This document shows, one piece after another, positions 1-12,979 of a stretch of DNA of 64,000 nt. A model generated the notes under the pieces. That model was given only the letters and a program-made list of their open reading frames with translations, ran no database searches and was not told the origin of the DNA. Position 1 is the first letter of the stretch; every line of letters begins with the position of its first letter. Position numbers and translations under genes: made by a program. The stretch spans positions 14,062,001 to 14,126,000 of the forward strand of contig CM067541.1 of NCBI GenBank assembly GCA_034509755.1. Direction: 5' to 3'. The stretch is from Anisodus tanguticus (Eukaryota; Streptophyta; Magnoliopsida; Solanales; Solanaceae).

Positions 1-1320
1 ATACCCGTGATATACATGTGATATACAGAGGTGTATATCACGGGAATATCCAAAATAGTAGCCAGAAGTCACTGCTTCAATCTTGGGCCATCACTCACGG
101 AAGCCCAGCAAATCAGCCCATCACGTGCAGATTACATTTATGTAATCTTGTATATATGGTATATATATATTTGATGTATATTGTAGTGTATTTGTTACCT
201 AAATTAGGATGATACACTTACCATAATTTGTATAGTTAGAATTATGGTAGAATAAGGTTTTAGGAATAGAATAGGAATACGATTCTCCTATTTTGTAACT
301 TGTATAAATACCTTTCAATTAATGAAAATAATCAAGGGGATTATTTCTTTCATGGTATCAAGAGACTAGGTCTTACAAAAATTTTCTCTCCCAAATTTTG
401 TCCATTCTCGGTCGAAACCTCCCCCCCCCCTCGGGTTTTCTCTTCCGAAATTAGTCTTCCGCTCTCAAAATCTCTCTTACTTTTCCCAAATTTCCCCTCC
501 TTCTTTGTTCTTTCAATATGTCTAAGAACAATTATCATCCTACCCTCATGGTTTCTAACGTCAAATACAGTATCCCTATTGTACTTGAGATGGAAAACGT
601 CCAATATGCGACGTGGGCAAAATTGTTTAAAATTCACGCCATCTCCCATCAAGTTATTCATCACATCATTCCTCCCGCTACACCTCTTCCCGCGGAGGAT
701 CCTCAGTTATGGATCTCTTGATGCTACCGTTCTCCAGTGGATCTATTCCACTATTTCAGTTGACCTTCTACAGACGATTATTGAGCCGGATACCACGGCT
801 ATGGCTGCCTAGAATAGATTGCGTGACATATTCCAAGATAACCAACATTCACGTGTTGTCACACTCGAACAGGAATTCTCTCTAGTTCGCATGGAAGAAT
901 TTCCAAACGTCTCTGCATATTGCAAGAAACTCAAGAAGTTGGCGGATCAACTCCGTAATGTTTGGCACTTTTGTAACAAATAATCATATGGTTCTACAAT
1001 TGGTTGCCGGCCTTTCGGAGGCCTATAATGGTGTTGGAGCTCTCCTTCGTCAAAGCAACCCTCTTCCCGCCTTTTATCAAGCCCGCTCCATGCTTACTTT
1101 GGAAGAAGCCGGTTTGGCTAAAAAAGTCGGCTACCGGAGCAAGCCCCGTCGTCATGATGGCGTCCTCCCCAAGTTCTTCGGGTTTTTCGGGCCAAAACCA
1201 TAATCATGGTGGCGGCAAAAATAATTGTAAGAATAATAACAAAAACCGCGGGGGCAAACGCGGCGGTTCCGGTGGTGGTTCCGGTGGTCAGCAAGCAGGC
1301 AGTGGGCCCGTCCTTCTTTA
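1..1320 (+). mobile_element. Truncated Ty1/copia retrotransposon, 5' part
   Basis: The LTR-like stretch ends in CA at 352 and is followed at 353 by TGGTATCAAGAG, a tRNA-Met type primer binding site. From about 205 to 372 it closely resembles the LTR of the copia element at 34723-44166, so the two are relatives. A degenerate gag follows and homology stops near 1320 after the glycine-rich C-terminal part of gag. No protease, integrase or RT follows, so the element is 3'-truncated. The start of the LTR is not certain and may lie outside the window; a small palindrome (CCCGTGATATAC / GTATATCACGGG) sits at 4-45. Confidence 0.85.
518..1320 (+). pseudogene. Copia gag remnant
   Basis: Begins at the same MSKN start as the gag of the copia element at 39.6 kb and shares the segments around IPIVLEMENVQYATW, then LVAGLSEAYNGVG and FYQARSMLTLEEAGL, ending in a Gly/Asn-rich basic tail. 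Stops and frame changes (about 721, 812 and 950-960) break it into three frames. Gag of this type is the capsid/nucleocapsid protein of the element. It cannot give a full-length product. Confidence 0.85.
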
Positions 1321-2360
1321 ACACACTAATTGTGCGAAATTAATGTTTAACGCACAAAATGCACTGCTATAAAACGTCACTTACAAAATAATCTCGCTTT
1401 TGTGGACGTACAATTAATTTTAGTTATCATTTACCTGATATGATATTATTATAATTATTTTATGATTTCAAAGTATAAAGTGAATTTTTTTTAAAATACA
1501 AATACATGATCTATGCCAATATTTTTGGGTTTTACCGAACCCTTAAGTGAGAGGCTAGCTCCGCTTCTGATTCCATTGCGCTTTCTATTTAAAACATTCT
1601 GCATCCTTAATATTTTAAATGAAATTACGCGATGTGACAAATACTTAGACTGTATTTGTGATACATAATTATAGTTTTAAGAAATTACGAAACATAACTA
1701 CATTTTAGATGTTGTAGTAATCAATACACATGTGTTACTGTATGTGTTGATAGCATGATATACAATAAGCGGTAATACAACTCTTTTGCATGATTTCGAT
1801 TGATACAGTATGCATTGATACAGCTGATACCCACTGCCTGATATAACTTTTCACTTATACGCGTCTGATACACCTCCTCCTTCTAATACAACAATTATAG
1901 CTAAATTTCGTAAATACACAAATTGTAGCTAGATTTCGTACTTACATTCTAAACTATTGTTATTTATGAAATTTTTTCTATTAGATTCCGTATCAAATCA
2001 AATAATATCCCATAATGTAAAACGTGAAGTAATTTTCAAACCTTTTCTTTTATATCTTTACCTTTTTCTTTTTCCTTCATAATTTGGTCGACAATTCGAC
2101 ATTGAAGAGAGGGGAGGCAAACACACTTAAGTAGTACTACTGGTATCTCTGTTTCCACGCTCACCAGCTGTTCGTTCTTTTTATCCAATTATCCAATTTA
2201 ATAATATAATAATATCATGCAACATCGAATCGTCACAGCTGTTAAAACCCAAAAGGTCCCTTCTAAAACGTGTTGCCATTTTTTCCTTCTTGAAACTTGA
2301 AAGTATTCTTTTTCTTTTTACCAAGTATTAATTATATTTTTTATTTGATTATTTTTCATA
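1321..2360. other. AT-rich intergenic DNA, no gene seen
   Basis: No coding potential or complete element was recognised. A short stretch around 1500-1575 (GTTTTACCGAACCC then GAGAGGCTAGCTCCGC) looks like debris of a common dispersed repeat, but no boundaries can be set. Confidence 0.5.
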
Positions 2361-2915
2361 GGACATCCGATATTCGCATTAGGTCGGGCCCGACTAAATT
2401 CGAATACTTACAGAGAAGTCTCATATTAGATGTAAAGTGTTTTCTAACAAAAATGTTTTTATACTCAAGACGACGTGCAAAGATATAATACTGAAAGGGT
2501 GTTCATCCATAAAAAGATTACATTATATATAAGATCAAAATTATTTTTATGCATATATAATAGATGTTGAATCCTTTTGACTTCTTAATAGGGTTTTATG
2601 TTTTGAATCTTGACTCGAGCCCGATATTCACATTGAGATGGGCTCGATTGAATTCAAATTCGTAACGAGAGGATTAGTGAAAATTCTGACTCGAGCCCAA
2701 TATCCACAATGAGCTGGGCCCAATCAATTTCGAATTCATATCGAGAAGTCCCATATTGTAAGGTAAAGCGCTCTCTAACAAAATCGACTCCATACTCATG
2801 ACCATGGGCGGATCTTAGGTACCGGAAGGGGGTTCCCCGAACCTCCTTCGTAAAATAACTGCTCAAAATTATCTTTTATGAATTTATAGTAGATGTTGGA
2901 ATCCTTCATCTTCGT
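2361..2915. repeat. Duplicated dispersed repeat (SINE-like), two copies plus a fragment
   Basis: Two diverged direct copies, about 2361-2585 and 2690-2915, share in order a block near 'CCGATATTCGCATTAGGT', 'GAGAAGTCTCATATT', 'TTTTCTAACAAAA', a middle block and 'ATAGATGTTGAATCC'. A third fragment of the first block lies at about 2615-2675. The offset is about 330 bp. The arrangement suggests a non-autonomous repeat inserted next to or duplicated with itself. Family assignment is uncertain and no target duplication was found. Confidence 0.55.
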
Positions 2916-3072
2916 ATGTTGATTTCTTTATATTTTTAATCGCCTTAGTAAAAATAATTCTAACTTCACTACTGCTCAAGACTCATACAAAAGAATTCTA
3001 GGCGAGAATGAAAAATTACGCCGCTCTATTACAATCCTTATCCATAAGTATTAATTATAGCTACAATAATCA

Positions 3073-3324
3073 TGTTATGAAATATATATTCATTGTATGA
3101 ATGTCCATACACATTTACTAAGTTTCATGAACCTTTTGTATGTTACATGTACCTATTAATTTGGGCACTTAATAAGTAACCTTTTGGGTGGTTTCATCCT
3201 ATAAATTGGGATGTTATTCACCTTTGAATGGACACTGGTATACACTTGAAATAAGAAGAAAGTCTTATCCCTCCTCTCTAGATCTTTATCTACATTTCTT
3301 GTCTTTTGCTATAATTTTATAACA
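3073..3324 (+). repeat. 5' LTR of the copia element
   Basis: 252 bp, TG...CA ends, nearly identical in order and length to 13651-13901. CGTTATCAGCACGAG follows directly at 3325 and is the likely primer binding region. Confidence 0.92.
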
Positions 3325-3398
3325 CGTTATCAGCACGAGACTCTACCGATTCAAGAATTTTTCAGAGGCTAAGGTATTATTTTTATTCTCTCTATTTT

Positions 3399-4458
3399 AT
3401 GGATAACCTTACAAAACTTGAGTTCGTTGCCCTCAATATTTCGGGCATGAACTACCTATCATGGGTGCTAGATGCTGAAATACATCTGGATGCTATGGGT
3501 CTTGGAGATACCATTAAAGAAAATAATAAATCATCCAACCAAGAAAACGCTAAGGCTATGATATTCATGCGCCATCACCTTGATGAGGCCCTGAAGATTG
3601 AATATCTTACTATTAAGGATTCGCTCGTTTTGTGGAAAAACTTGAAAGAAATGTATGACCACCTGAAGATGGTCTTCCTCCCAAAAGCACGACACGAATG
3701 GATCAATCAAAGGCTACAAGATTTCAAGTCAGTTATGAAGTGCAATTCTGAGATGTTCAGAATTGCTTCTATATTGACACTGTGTGGAGAAAAGATTAGT
3801 GATTATGATATGCTGAAAAAGACGGTATCCACCTTTTATGCCTCGAATGTGCTCTTGCAGTAGCAATATCGAGAGAAAGGTTTCACAAAGTATTGTGATT
3901 TTATTGCTCACTTTCTAGTGGCTGAACAAAATAACGATTTGCTGATGAACATTTATGAGAATCGACCTACCGGCGTTGCACCATTCCCCGAAGTGAATGA
4001 GGTGTACGCCCACTACTCTAGGCGTGGAAAACGTTGTGGCCCCAGTCATGGTCGTGGTCGTGATAGTGACCATGGTCGTGACAATGGTCGTGGTCGTGAT
4101 CGTGATAATGGTCAAGGAAGAAATTCTTTCCTTGGTGTTAATCATTCATAAAAAAAATCACTACCAGAGGGGGAAAAAGAAGGATGAGAGGCATGAAGTG
4201 CCAGAAGCACGTGGCTCAGAAAGCAAATGCTATCGATGTGGTGGAAGTGGACACAGGGCACGTGCATGTCGTACGACAAAGCACTTGGTTGAGCTTTATC
4301 AAGCATCAATGAAAAAGAAAGAGAAAAATCCCAAAGTGAATTTTATCTCTGAAAATCAAATTGATATCACACACTTGGATGTAGCGGATTTCTTTGAGCA
4401 CCCTGAAGGAAAGATAGATCACTTGATTGGTGATGGTTCTGTGGTTAGAGATGATTAA
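3399..4458 (+). pseudogene. Copia gag, broken
   Basis: The first 154 codons (3399-3863) match the common plant copia gag that begins MDNLTKLEFVALNISG and carries the UBN2-type capsid fold (INQRLQDFKSV segment). After a stop at 3861-3863 the reading continues in other frames: an arginine/glycine-rich region (about 4018-4120) and a CCHC zinc knuckle, CYRCGGSGHRARAC, at about 4228-4270, which would bind the element's RNA. The protein then ends normally near 4458. At least two frame changes make it non-functional. Confidence 0.88.
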
Positions 4459-5165
4459 GTTGTTTGTTTTAATTTTTGCTAGTTACAGTAGTCAATGAAT
4501 AAAAGACCATATAACAATAGTTATTTATGTGATTACTAGTCTTTCAATTAGTATTTGATTAATCTAGATCCAGTTATATTGTTATAGCTAGTCACTAATA
4601 TAATTTAATCATTCTGTTTGGTTTGAATATTATTTTAATATTGATGTTAGTTTTCTCGTTTACTAACAAACATTCGGACGAAGAAGGAGACATCTATGTA
4701 TGTATAAAGGAAAATATTCATCAAAAATATGATAAAGAATTTTATTTTTAGGATAAGGTAAAGAATAGATGATGAAGAAACTTATAAAGTTGCCTTAGAA
4801 AGAGCACTCATTTATACCATGCCGATAAGACATAATCACCATGAACTTTCATGGAACTGTAAACCATGACTTCTCATTTTCTTCTCTCATTTCACATTGC
4901 ATTCAGAATTAGGTAAACTTTCTGTTTTCTTTTAGTAATAAAAGTGATGTCCAGGTTTGACCAGGAAGATAACTGATAGGAAACTATTGTTACATAAAAA
5001 GGATGCTGATTTTTTAAAAAACTGCCATATGCACTAACATGAATTAAAACCTTTCTATGTTCATTCAGTAATATATGTAGTTCATTCAGTAACGATTACT
5101 TCATTAAATTACTTAGTTTTCACTTTGTATTTTATGACAATGCTAGTATTTAATATGTATTAGTT
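4459..5165 (+). other. Non-coding spacer between gag and pol
   Basis: About 700 bp of AT-rich sequence with stops in all frames separates the end of gag from the protease region. It may be a normal spacer of this copia family or an old insertion; no repeats or boundaries were seen that decide between the two. Confidence 0.5.
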
Positions 5166-5172
5166 TTACTTT

Positions 5173-7462
5173 GTGTATGTCATTCTATTTGAAGATAAGG
5201 ATAATTCTCAAAGCAAATTTGGATTAAAATTCAATTATGAAGATATTTGTTTGATTGATTCTGCTACTAAACATACGATATTCAAAGACGAGAAATATTT
5301 TTCTCATCTACTTATGGGTAAGGCAAATGTTAATACCATTTCTAGTAGTACCAACTTGATTGAAGGCTCCGAAAGAGCCACCATAATTTTGTCTAAGGGA
5401 ACGAAACTCATTATAAATGATGTCATGTTCTCTCCTAAATTCCGAAGGAACTTATTAAGTTTTAAAGATATCCGTCAAAATGGATACCATATTAAAACAA
5501 TGGATGAGATGAATCTTGAATATATTGGTATCACCAAGGATGTCTCTAGCCAGAAAGTTATTATAGAAAAGTTTCATGCCTTGTCTTCTGGCTTATATTG
5601 GACAAAAATTGGTGTGATTGAGGCACACTCTGTCGTAAACCAGAAGTTTGCTAACTCCAATATGTTTGTACTTTGGCATGATCGACCGGGACACCCTGGA
5701 TCTATAATGATGAGACGAATTATAGAAAATTCAAATGGGCATCCATTGAAGAACCTGGAGATTATTTTAAACAATGAATTTTCTTGTCCTTCTTGTTATC
5801 AGGGCAAGTTAATTATTATGCCATCATCTACAAAGGTTAGGGTTGAATCCCCTGGATTTTTGGAACGTATACATGGGGATATTTGTGACCTATTCACCCA
5901 CCTAGTGGATCATTTAAATATTTTATGGTCCTAATAGATACTTCTTCTAGATAGTCTCATGTGTGCCTACTGTCATCTTGCAACCTGGCGTTTGCGAAAT
6001 TACTGGCACAAATAATTCGATTACGGGCACAATTTCTTGATAATCCGATAAAGTCTATTCACCTTGATAATGCTGCAGAGTTTTCATCCCAAGCATTTAA
6101 TGATTACTATTTATCAATTGGGGTAAAAGTTGAACATCCTGTAGCTCATGTTCACACTCAAAATGGTCTTGCATAGTCATTAATTAAACGTCTGCAGTTG
6201 ATAGCAAGACCATTACTTATGAAAACAAGGTTGCCCACGTTTGTTTGGGGTCACGCTATTTTGCATGCAGCAATATTTATTCATCTCAGACCGACATATT
6301 ATCATAAATTTTCTCTGTTGCAATTGGTTTTGGGTCAAGAACCTAATATATCTCATCTAAGAATTTCTGGATGTGCCGTATATGTGGATGTAGCACCACC
6401 ACATCGCACCAAGATGGGCCCCAAAGAAGATTAGGAATATATGTTGGGTTTGAATCCCCCTCCATTATTCTCTATCTTGAACCATTAACATGAGATATGT
6501 TCACTGCTCGATTTGTTGATTGTCGGTTTGATGAGACAATTTCCCCAAAATTAAGGGGAAAGGATAATGAAATAAAAAGGGAAATTTTGTGGAATAGTTC
6601 ATCATTGTCTCATCTTGATCCACGTGCTTCTATTTGTGAGCAAGAAGGTCCAAAAGATTATTTACTTGCAGAAAATAGCAAATCAAATGCCAGATGCATT
6701 TACAGATTTGAAAAGGATTATCAAATCACATGTCCCAATTCGGATTGATGTTTCTGTAGGACCATCTACTAGTGTCATAGAAAATGGGTCCAAAGCACTC
6801 CTAAAACATGGTAGACCATTGGGTTCTAAGGATCGAAATCCTAGAAAAAGAAAAATAAATGGTCAAGATGACACTAAGAAAGAATCTCATAAAGAAATGC
6901 AAGATTTGATCAATCCTGGTATTCTTGAAGAAATCAATGAGCCTCAAACTCATGAAAATGAAGAAATATCAATAAATCCAAGTGATGTTAGGACTAATTT
7001 GAATCGCTTAGAAATAAACGTGGATCATGTCTTTGCTTATAACGTTGCAACTAGAATTATGCAAGATAGTGAGGATCTTGAACCCCAGTCTGTTAAAGAA
7101 TGCCGAGAAAGATGTGATTGGCCAAAATGAAAACAAACAATTCAATCAGAATTAAACTCGCTTACCAAACGGGAAGTTTTTGGACTTGTAGTCCAAACAC
7201 CTAATGGTATTAAGCCTGTTGGTTATAAATGGGTTTTTGTGCGAAAAAGAAATGACAAAAATGAGATACAAATATATAAGGCATGCCTTGTTGCACAAGG
7301 ATTTTCACAAAGGCCTGACGTCGATTATGAAGAGACGTACTCACCCGTTATGAACGCAATAACGTCATGTTATCTCATTAGTTTCACTGTCCATGAGAAA
7401 CTTGAGATGCATTTAATAGATGTGGTTACAACCTATCTGTATGGAACACTTGAAAATAAAAT
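5173..7462 (+). pseudogene. Copia pol: protease, integrase and N-terminal RT, broken
   Basis: Aspartic protease signature LIDSATKHTI at about 5250-5280; GAG-pre-integrase LWHDRPGHPG at about 5671-5700 followed by a CPSC zinc half; integrase core with HGDICD (about 5872) and LDNAAEFSSQ (about 6064-6093); then HPVAHVHTQNGLA. The RT begins near 7140 (GYKWVFVRKRND, LVAQGFSQRPDVDYEETYSPV) and stops abruptly at 7462 where a gypsy-type element is inserted. In-frame stops at about 5932, 6174 and 6432 and shifts near 6490-6750 and 7130 destroy the polyprotein. Confidence 0.88.
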
Positions 7463-8349
7463 TGTCACGACCCAAACCGGAAGGTCATGACGGGCGCCCG
7501 GATCCTACCTGCCGAGCACCACTCTTCACATACTTATAAGCTAACCGAAACCAATCATGGCCATAAGAGTCGTTACCAACTATTCGACTGACACATACAT
7601 CACAGCCGACATGGCCATACACAACTACTATACACATGACAACTGTCTACAAGCCTCTAACGAATACATGACATCATAAGAACGGGACAGGGCCCCACCA
7701 TACCCATATGCATATGCAATATATCATACCGAGACTAGACTGCAACTCTGGAACAAATAGAGTGCTCCAACATCAACTGAACCAGCAACCTACTAGTGCT
7801 AACCGTCGCACTGTTTACCTGGCCTGCGGGCATGAAACGCAGTGTTCCCCGACAAAAGGGACGTCAGTACGACTGATGTACTGAGTATGTCATGCATAAA
7901 AAATAACATAGCAGAGATACATAACAACCTAAAATAGAAACAATCGACAAAGACAACCGATAGAAACAGCTAACCTGCAGTAAATGACTCTGAGGGCCCT
8001 ATCACATATGTCTAAATGTTATGCACAATGCAAATGTGGTATAAATATAAATATTGGCAACACAAGGGCATATTCCTTCCCATAATCGCCTTTGTAGGCA
8101 TCAGGTTATATTGGCCACACAAGGGCATCATATCATATTGGCCACACAAGGGCATCAATATTGGCCTCACATGGGCATCTTTCTTTTCGTGATATCTATA
8201 CCAGCTGCAGGTGGTGATGCGTATATAACGCCTTTCCATTTTTCCCATCCCCTACATATATATAATTCATACCATATAGTAGTGTATATAACACAAGTGG
8301 GTCCTGGGTAATTTATGAATAAAATGCAAATGAAAATGCATGAATGACA
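7463..8349 (-). repeat. 3' LTR of the nested gypsy-type element
   Basis: 887 bp. Contains an internal cluster at about 8050-8180 of imperfect copies of TTGGCCACACAAGGGCATC, also present in the other LTR (about 12575-12705) and, in opposite orientation, in the LTR at 53572-54485. A TATA-rich stretch at about 8255-8295 precedes the outer end. Confidence 0.9.
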
Positions 8350-11306
8350 CCCATACTAGTAAGTAGACATATATTGTTTCTAGTTAACATAAGACCAAAC
8401 CAAATATTCATGAGATAGATGAGTATCAGACATTATAGGCATATGTAAACAGGTGCAGAGTATTATCTTGACCAGATATCTAAGTTAAATAATCTATTCC
8501 TAGCAGATGGGGACATAGAACAGGAATCCCTATAGGCAGAATAGATTTCAATAGGTGCGTGTAGGGTGATCAAGTGGGCAATACTAGCTAAAAAGGTTCA
8601 TCAATGAGTAATCTTTTACACAGTGAATGAGAGGAGTAGATAGGTTGACAAAAAACAAAACTAGAGGTCTGTATTTAACAAGTATAAGACAAGCTAGACT
8701 GAATTCTCCCCAGGGATTGTTAGGTTGCCAAATCAAGATTCAGATTACACTTTCAAGTGAACAAGATAGATCATCCATACTTAACCTAACCTTTCAACTA
8801 ATGATTAATCACATCATTTTGCTTTACATAAAAAGGAAGAGCAACTAATCATACATCAAGCTAAGCTAGACATTCAGACTCAACAGATAGTCTACTCAAG
8901 TTTCAACTACCATTTTGGCCTTGGGTAATCACTTAAATGGCTAAGATTTGAGTAGAACAAGTAGGAATATACATGGTAAAGGAACTGACACACCACAAAA
9001 CAAATATTCAAGTCATATAAGGCCTTGAAACTATTCAATTCATATTGGTGTAATAAATAGATGAATGGTTCAACAAAACCACAAGGGTGTAGACATGACA
9101 TAAACACATAGCATCTTATCCTAAGCATGTGACCCCTAAACACATAAACAGGACTTAAGAAAGCATGTCAGAGTCTGAATTAGTATACAAAGTGATTTAA
9201 CCTAAGACTATCAATTGTTGATCCTAAACAAGATGTAGGCAAACTCAAATAGGTTCAACAGATGATCATACATGACTCCAAACAAATACATATGCACTTA
9301 TGGCCAAGGGAAGGTAAAGAAAGGTAGCATACAAACTCATATACTCATATGTCAAAACTGGGAATAGTACAACAATGTCATTTATATCCCTATTTGATCT
9401 AGGCTAAGCAATGTAAACAATACATGCTATAATATGGATCAAACAGACACCAAAATATGTAATATCTTATATCAAAACTAAGCGGGTCATTTTTAGGCAC
9501 AAAACAAACATGTTAGGAACCTAGTCAGTCATACCAATAAAGAATATGCATCTCTAGATTCAACCTGACTTTTAACAAAATTAGAGGTAACATGTAATAC
9601 TAAGATGATCCAAACAGACCTTTCAGGCTCAAGATCTTAGCTACACGATTCTATTTAGTTCTTATGATACCAACCAAATCAAGCAGACTACTATGATAAT
9701 GCTTTTAATCTAATTCTATTTAGATTAACAAATATGAGTCAACTTAGCTTCTACCTAGGCATATACATGTTAGAGTACTTAGCACAACCTTTTAGTATGT
9801 AACTTATCATTTTAAATTGAGAATGCAAACATGTTACTTACCAAGACTTAGGTCTACAGGGACAGAGACAAAGCAAAATTGTGTGACACTAAGGCTAATA
9901 CATGTGAACAGAACATGAGACAAGATATACATAAGCAGGGCAAAGTCACAACAACGCATGCAAGTGAATATCTCTCTCAAACTATCCACAGACATCCTAA
10001 GGTAGGTGTGAATAGCTTACATAGGCACAATATGCTATCATTCATGGCTCAAAACAACAACACATGGATTCTTGGTTGGTAAGAAATATTAAACAGATAC
10101 ACAGACCCCATTCACTCATATATTTAAACTAGACAAGTCTAGGAGAACCTACAGAGCCTATCTTAAGCCTAGATTAACAGAAATGAATACATGATAGACA
10201 TGAAAATGAGTTTTAAAAAAAATTCAACACATATGCTACTCTCGTGACTTAAATCAGCTTAGCAGATACCTGTTTAGAATGATGTGAACTAAAACAAACT
10301 TATTAGCACCCAATAGGCACCTTAAGTTCATATTAAGCCCAGACCATCTTTTAAACTAAGTGTGGTATTGCTCATGTTTAGACAAGTCCATTGTACTCAA
10401 TAACCATTAGACAAACAGATATTCTAAGACTTGTAAACCTATATCTATTCTAAACTAGTTACATATGACATTCATGAGTCAAAACACATTCAGTATCACA
10501 TATTAAGGACAAGTAAACATGTGGAGTTCAATTTTTTTTAATCTACTCTAGGCAGTTTACACAACAGTATACATTTATAGAAGGTAACAAAGTATTAATA
10601 GCAAGGACAAGATATCATGGAATCAAATTTGAATCTAAACATGTCATTAGGAAACCACACTTAGGCTATATTACTTCAAATCATTGGATACCACATGGAA
10701 AGACCAAGAACAGAAAGCCAACATATTCTCTAGGCTTATATTAAGCTAATATTACTATGGTAGTCATGTGAAAAAGGATAATAGGAACCACACAAGTCTT
10801 TTTACTATAACCAATAAGTTACAGATTACCCCAGCCTCATGTTGGATCCATATTAAATCGAAATCATCCCTAATGGACATTAATCACTCCTAAATAAGTT
10901 TGAATAAGGTTATTATTGCCTAGCTATGCATACAAAATAGATTTAAGGACATTTCATGACTTAACTAAAACCACATACTAATCACACACTTCATGATCCT
11001 AATAAGCATGTTCATATAGATGAATATCATCACCACACTAAACTGTACAACAATCTTATCAATTAACATACAAAATCCATATACTTCTTCAATTAATCCA
11101 AACATATAACCATAAACCGGTTAAGCACAATAGATGAGTTATTTAAAGGTAACTAATTTAAGGATCTTATGGATTATCAAGATAGGTGCTAGGACAATGT
11201 TGTGATCTTGTTAGTGTACCTACAATGTCCTGTCTTGGTCCTACATATGAGCCTCGATCAGACACACTTCAAATACTTTGAAGTGGAACCTTCTTATCCT
11301 TACTAA
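8350..11306 (-). other. Non-coding interior of the gypsy-type element
   Basis: About 3 kb without an open frame longer than about 80 codons on either strand and without retroelement motifs. The composition is AT-rich and fairly uniform. It probably replaces the pol region of the parent element. Confidence 0.6.
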
Positions 11307-11816
11307 TCACTCACCTCCTCCTGATCTGCTTATTTTCTTTCTCATCCGCGTATTCCATAACATATATCGGCGAGTCCTGATTAACGGGCCCTCAAGATTA
11401 TGGACTATCCGTAATCTCAGTATGGTCGGTGTTAGTGACTGAAATGAACACCATGTCACGACGTTGAACCTGAGGGGAACCCGATTGTGCCCATCCCTGA
11501 GTTGCCCCACTTACACCATGGTCAATGGGCCCGATACTGAAACTAAAGCCCTGGGTGAGGCTGGAACCCCCCTCACCCCTCCTTCCGTTGGAAGAACCGG
11601 GAGTGTCCGAGCAGGTGACTCATATGAATATTCGGATGGATCCTCCTCAATAGATTTTATGATCTCCGACGGGTTTGACTCCATAGTGTAACTTACGTCT
11701 CTTTTTTCTACCTCCGTAGCCCTCTGACCCGTACCAGCAGGTAGTCCCTGTCTAATATCTTCCCTCATAACAATACCCGCACTCTTGCCATCCTGGGTCT
11801 TACTCGTTATAGACAT
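11307..11816 (-). pseudogene. Gypsy gag N-terminal remnant
   Basis: On the minus strand two consecutive frames, 11816-11511 (101 codons, beginning MSITSKTQDG) and 11510-11307, lie about 210 bp inside the 5' LTR, where gag is expected. The first carries an acidic/serine segment (DPSEYSYESP) and a proline/glycine segment (VLPTEGGVRGVPASP). I recognise the position and style of a plant gypsy gag leader but no capsid fold. A stop separates the two frames and nothing follows, so it is a truncated pseudogene. Confidence 0.5.
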
Positions 11817-12011
11817 CGCTGCAATTTCAAATGGGAAAATATGATTACGAATAAATGTTCTTACGACTCGGCTATATTGAACGATCTAGATTATGAAGGA
11901 AGGAGACAATTCTAAATTCCTTGTAGCCTCCTGCTTATAAGTATGGCGCGTTACACACCCATAAACAAAACTCTACCAGACACGGCTTGTGGACATCCCT
12001 AAGACAGACCT

Positions 12012-12023
12012 GCTCTGATACCA
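12012..12023 (-). other. Primer binding site of the nested element
   Basis: Reverse complement reads TGGTATCAGAGC, complementary to the 3' end of initiator tRNA-Met, four bases inside the 5' LTR at 12028-12874. It fixes the orientation of the element. Confidence 0.88.
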
Positions 12024-12027
12024 AGTT

Positions 12028-12874
12028 TGTCACGACCCAAATCGGAGGGCTATGACGGGCGCCCGGATCCTACCTGCTGAGCACCACTCTTCACATACGT
12101 ATAAGCTAACCGAAATCAATCGTGGCCACAAGGGCAGTTACCAACTATTCCGCTGACACATATATCACAATCGATAAGGCCATACACAACTACTATACAT
12201 ATGAAGGGACCGGGCACCGCCATACCCATATGCATATGCAATATATCATACCGAGACTAGACTGCAACTCTGGAATAAATAGAGTGCTCCAACATCAGCT
12301 GAACCAGCAACCTACTAGCGCGAACCGTCCCACTGGTTACCTGAGCCTACGGGCATGAAATGCAGCGTCCCCCAACAAAAGGGACGTCAGTACGATTGAT
12401 GTACTGAGTATGTCATGCATAAGAAATAACATAGTAGAGATACATAACAACCTAAAACAAAAACAATCGACAAAGACAACCGATAGAAACAGCTAACCAG
12501 CAGTAAATGCCTCTGAGGACCCTATCACATATGCTTAAATATTATGCACAATGCAAATGCGGTATACATATAAATATTGGCCACACAAGGGCATCTTCCT
12601 TCCCATAACCGCCTCTGTGGGCATCAAGTTATATAACGGCTATACAAGGGCATCATATCATATTGGGCACACAAGGGCATCAATATTGGTCTCACATAGG
12701 CATCTTTCTTTTGGTGATATATGTACCAGCTGCAGGTGGTGATGCGTATATAACGCCTTTCCCTTTTTCCCATCCCCTACATTTATATAATTCATACCAT
12801 ATAGTAGTGTATATAACACAAGTGGGTCCTGGGTAATTTATGAATATAATGCAAATGAAAATGCATGAATGACA
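12028..12874 (-). repeat. 5' LTR of the nested gypsy-type element
   Basis: 847 bp, colinear with 7463-8349 apart from small indels; the main one is a 40-bp class gap near 12200 where the other copy has extra sequence (about 7635-7680). Confidence 0.9.
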
Positions 12875-12979
12875 ATAAAGCATTCTGAATTTATCGGGTA
12901 ACATAATATCCTTGTACCTTTGGCTAACATAGGGAATATCAACATATTTCCCACATACCTCAATAAGGATTTAAGAATA

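Larger units (their letters stand above)
7463..12874 (-). mobile_element. Nested minus-strand gypsy-type LTR element, mostly non-coding
   Basis: Direct repeats at 7463-8349 and 12028-12874 share both ends (TGTCACGACCC ... GCATGAATGACA on the + strand). GCTCTGATACCA at 12012-12023 is the reverse complement of the TGGTATCAGAGC primer binding site, so the element reads on the minus strand with its 5' LTR at 12028-12874. AATAAA lies beside both outer ends, an imperfectly phased target duplication. Only a gag N-terminal remnant is coding; no protease, RT or integrase was found in the 3.7-kb interior, so this is a LARD-like non-autonomous derivative. It interrupts the RT of the copia host. Confidence 0.88.

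Noticed and set aside
11464..11691. + strand 75-codon frame in the gypsy-type element
   Set aside because: It is antisense to the gag remnant, which lies where gag should be relative to the primer binding site.
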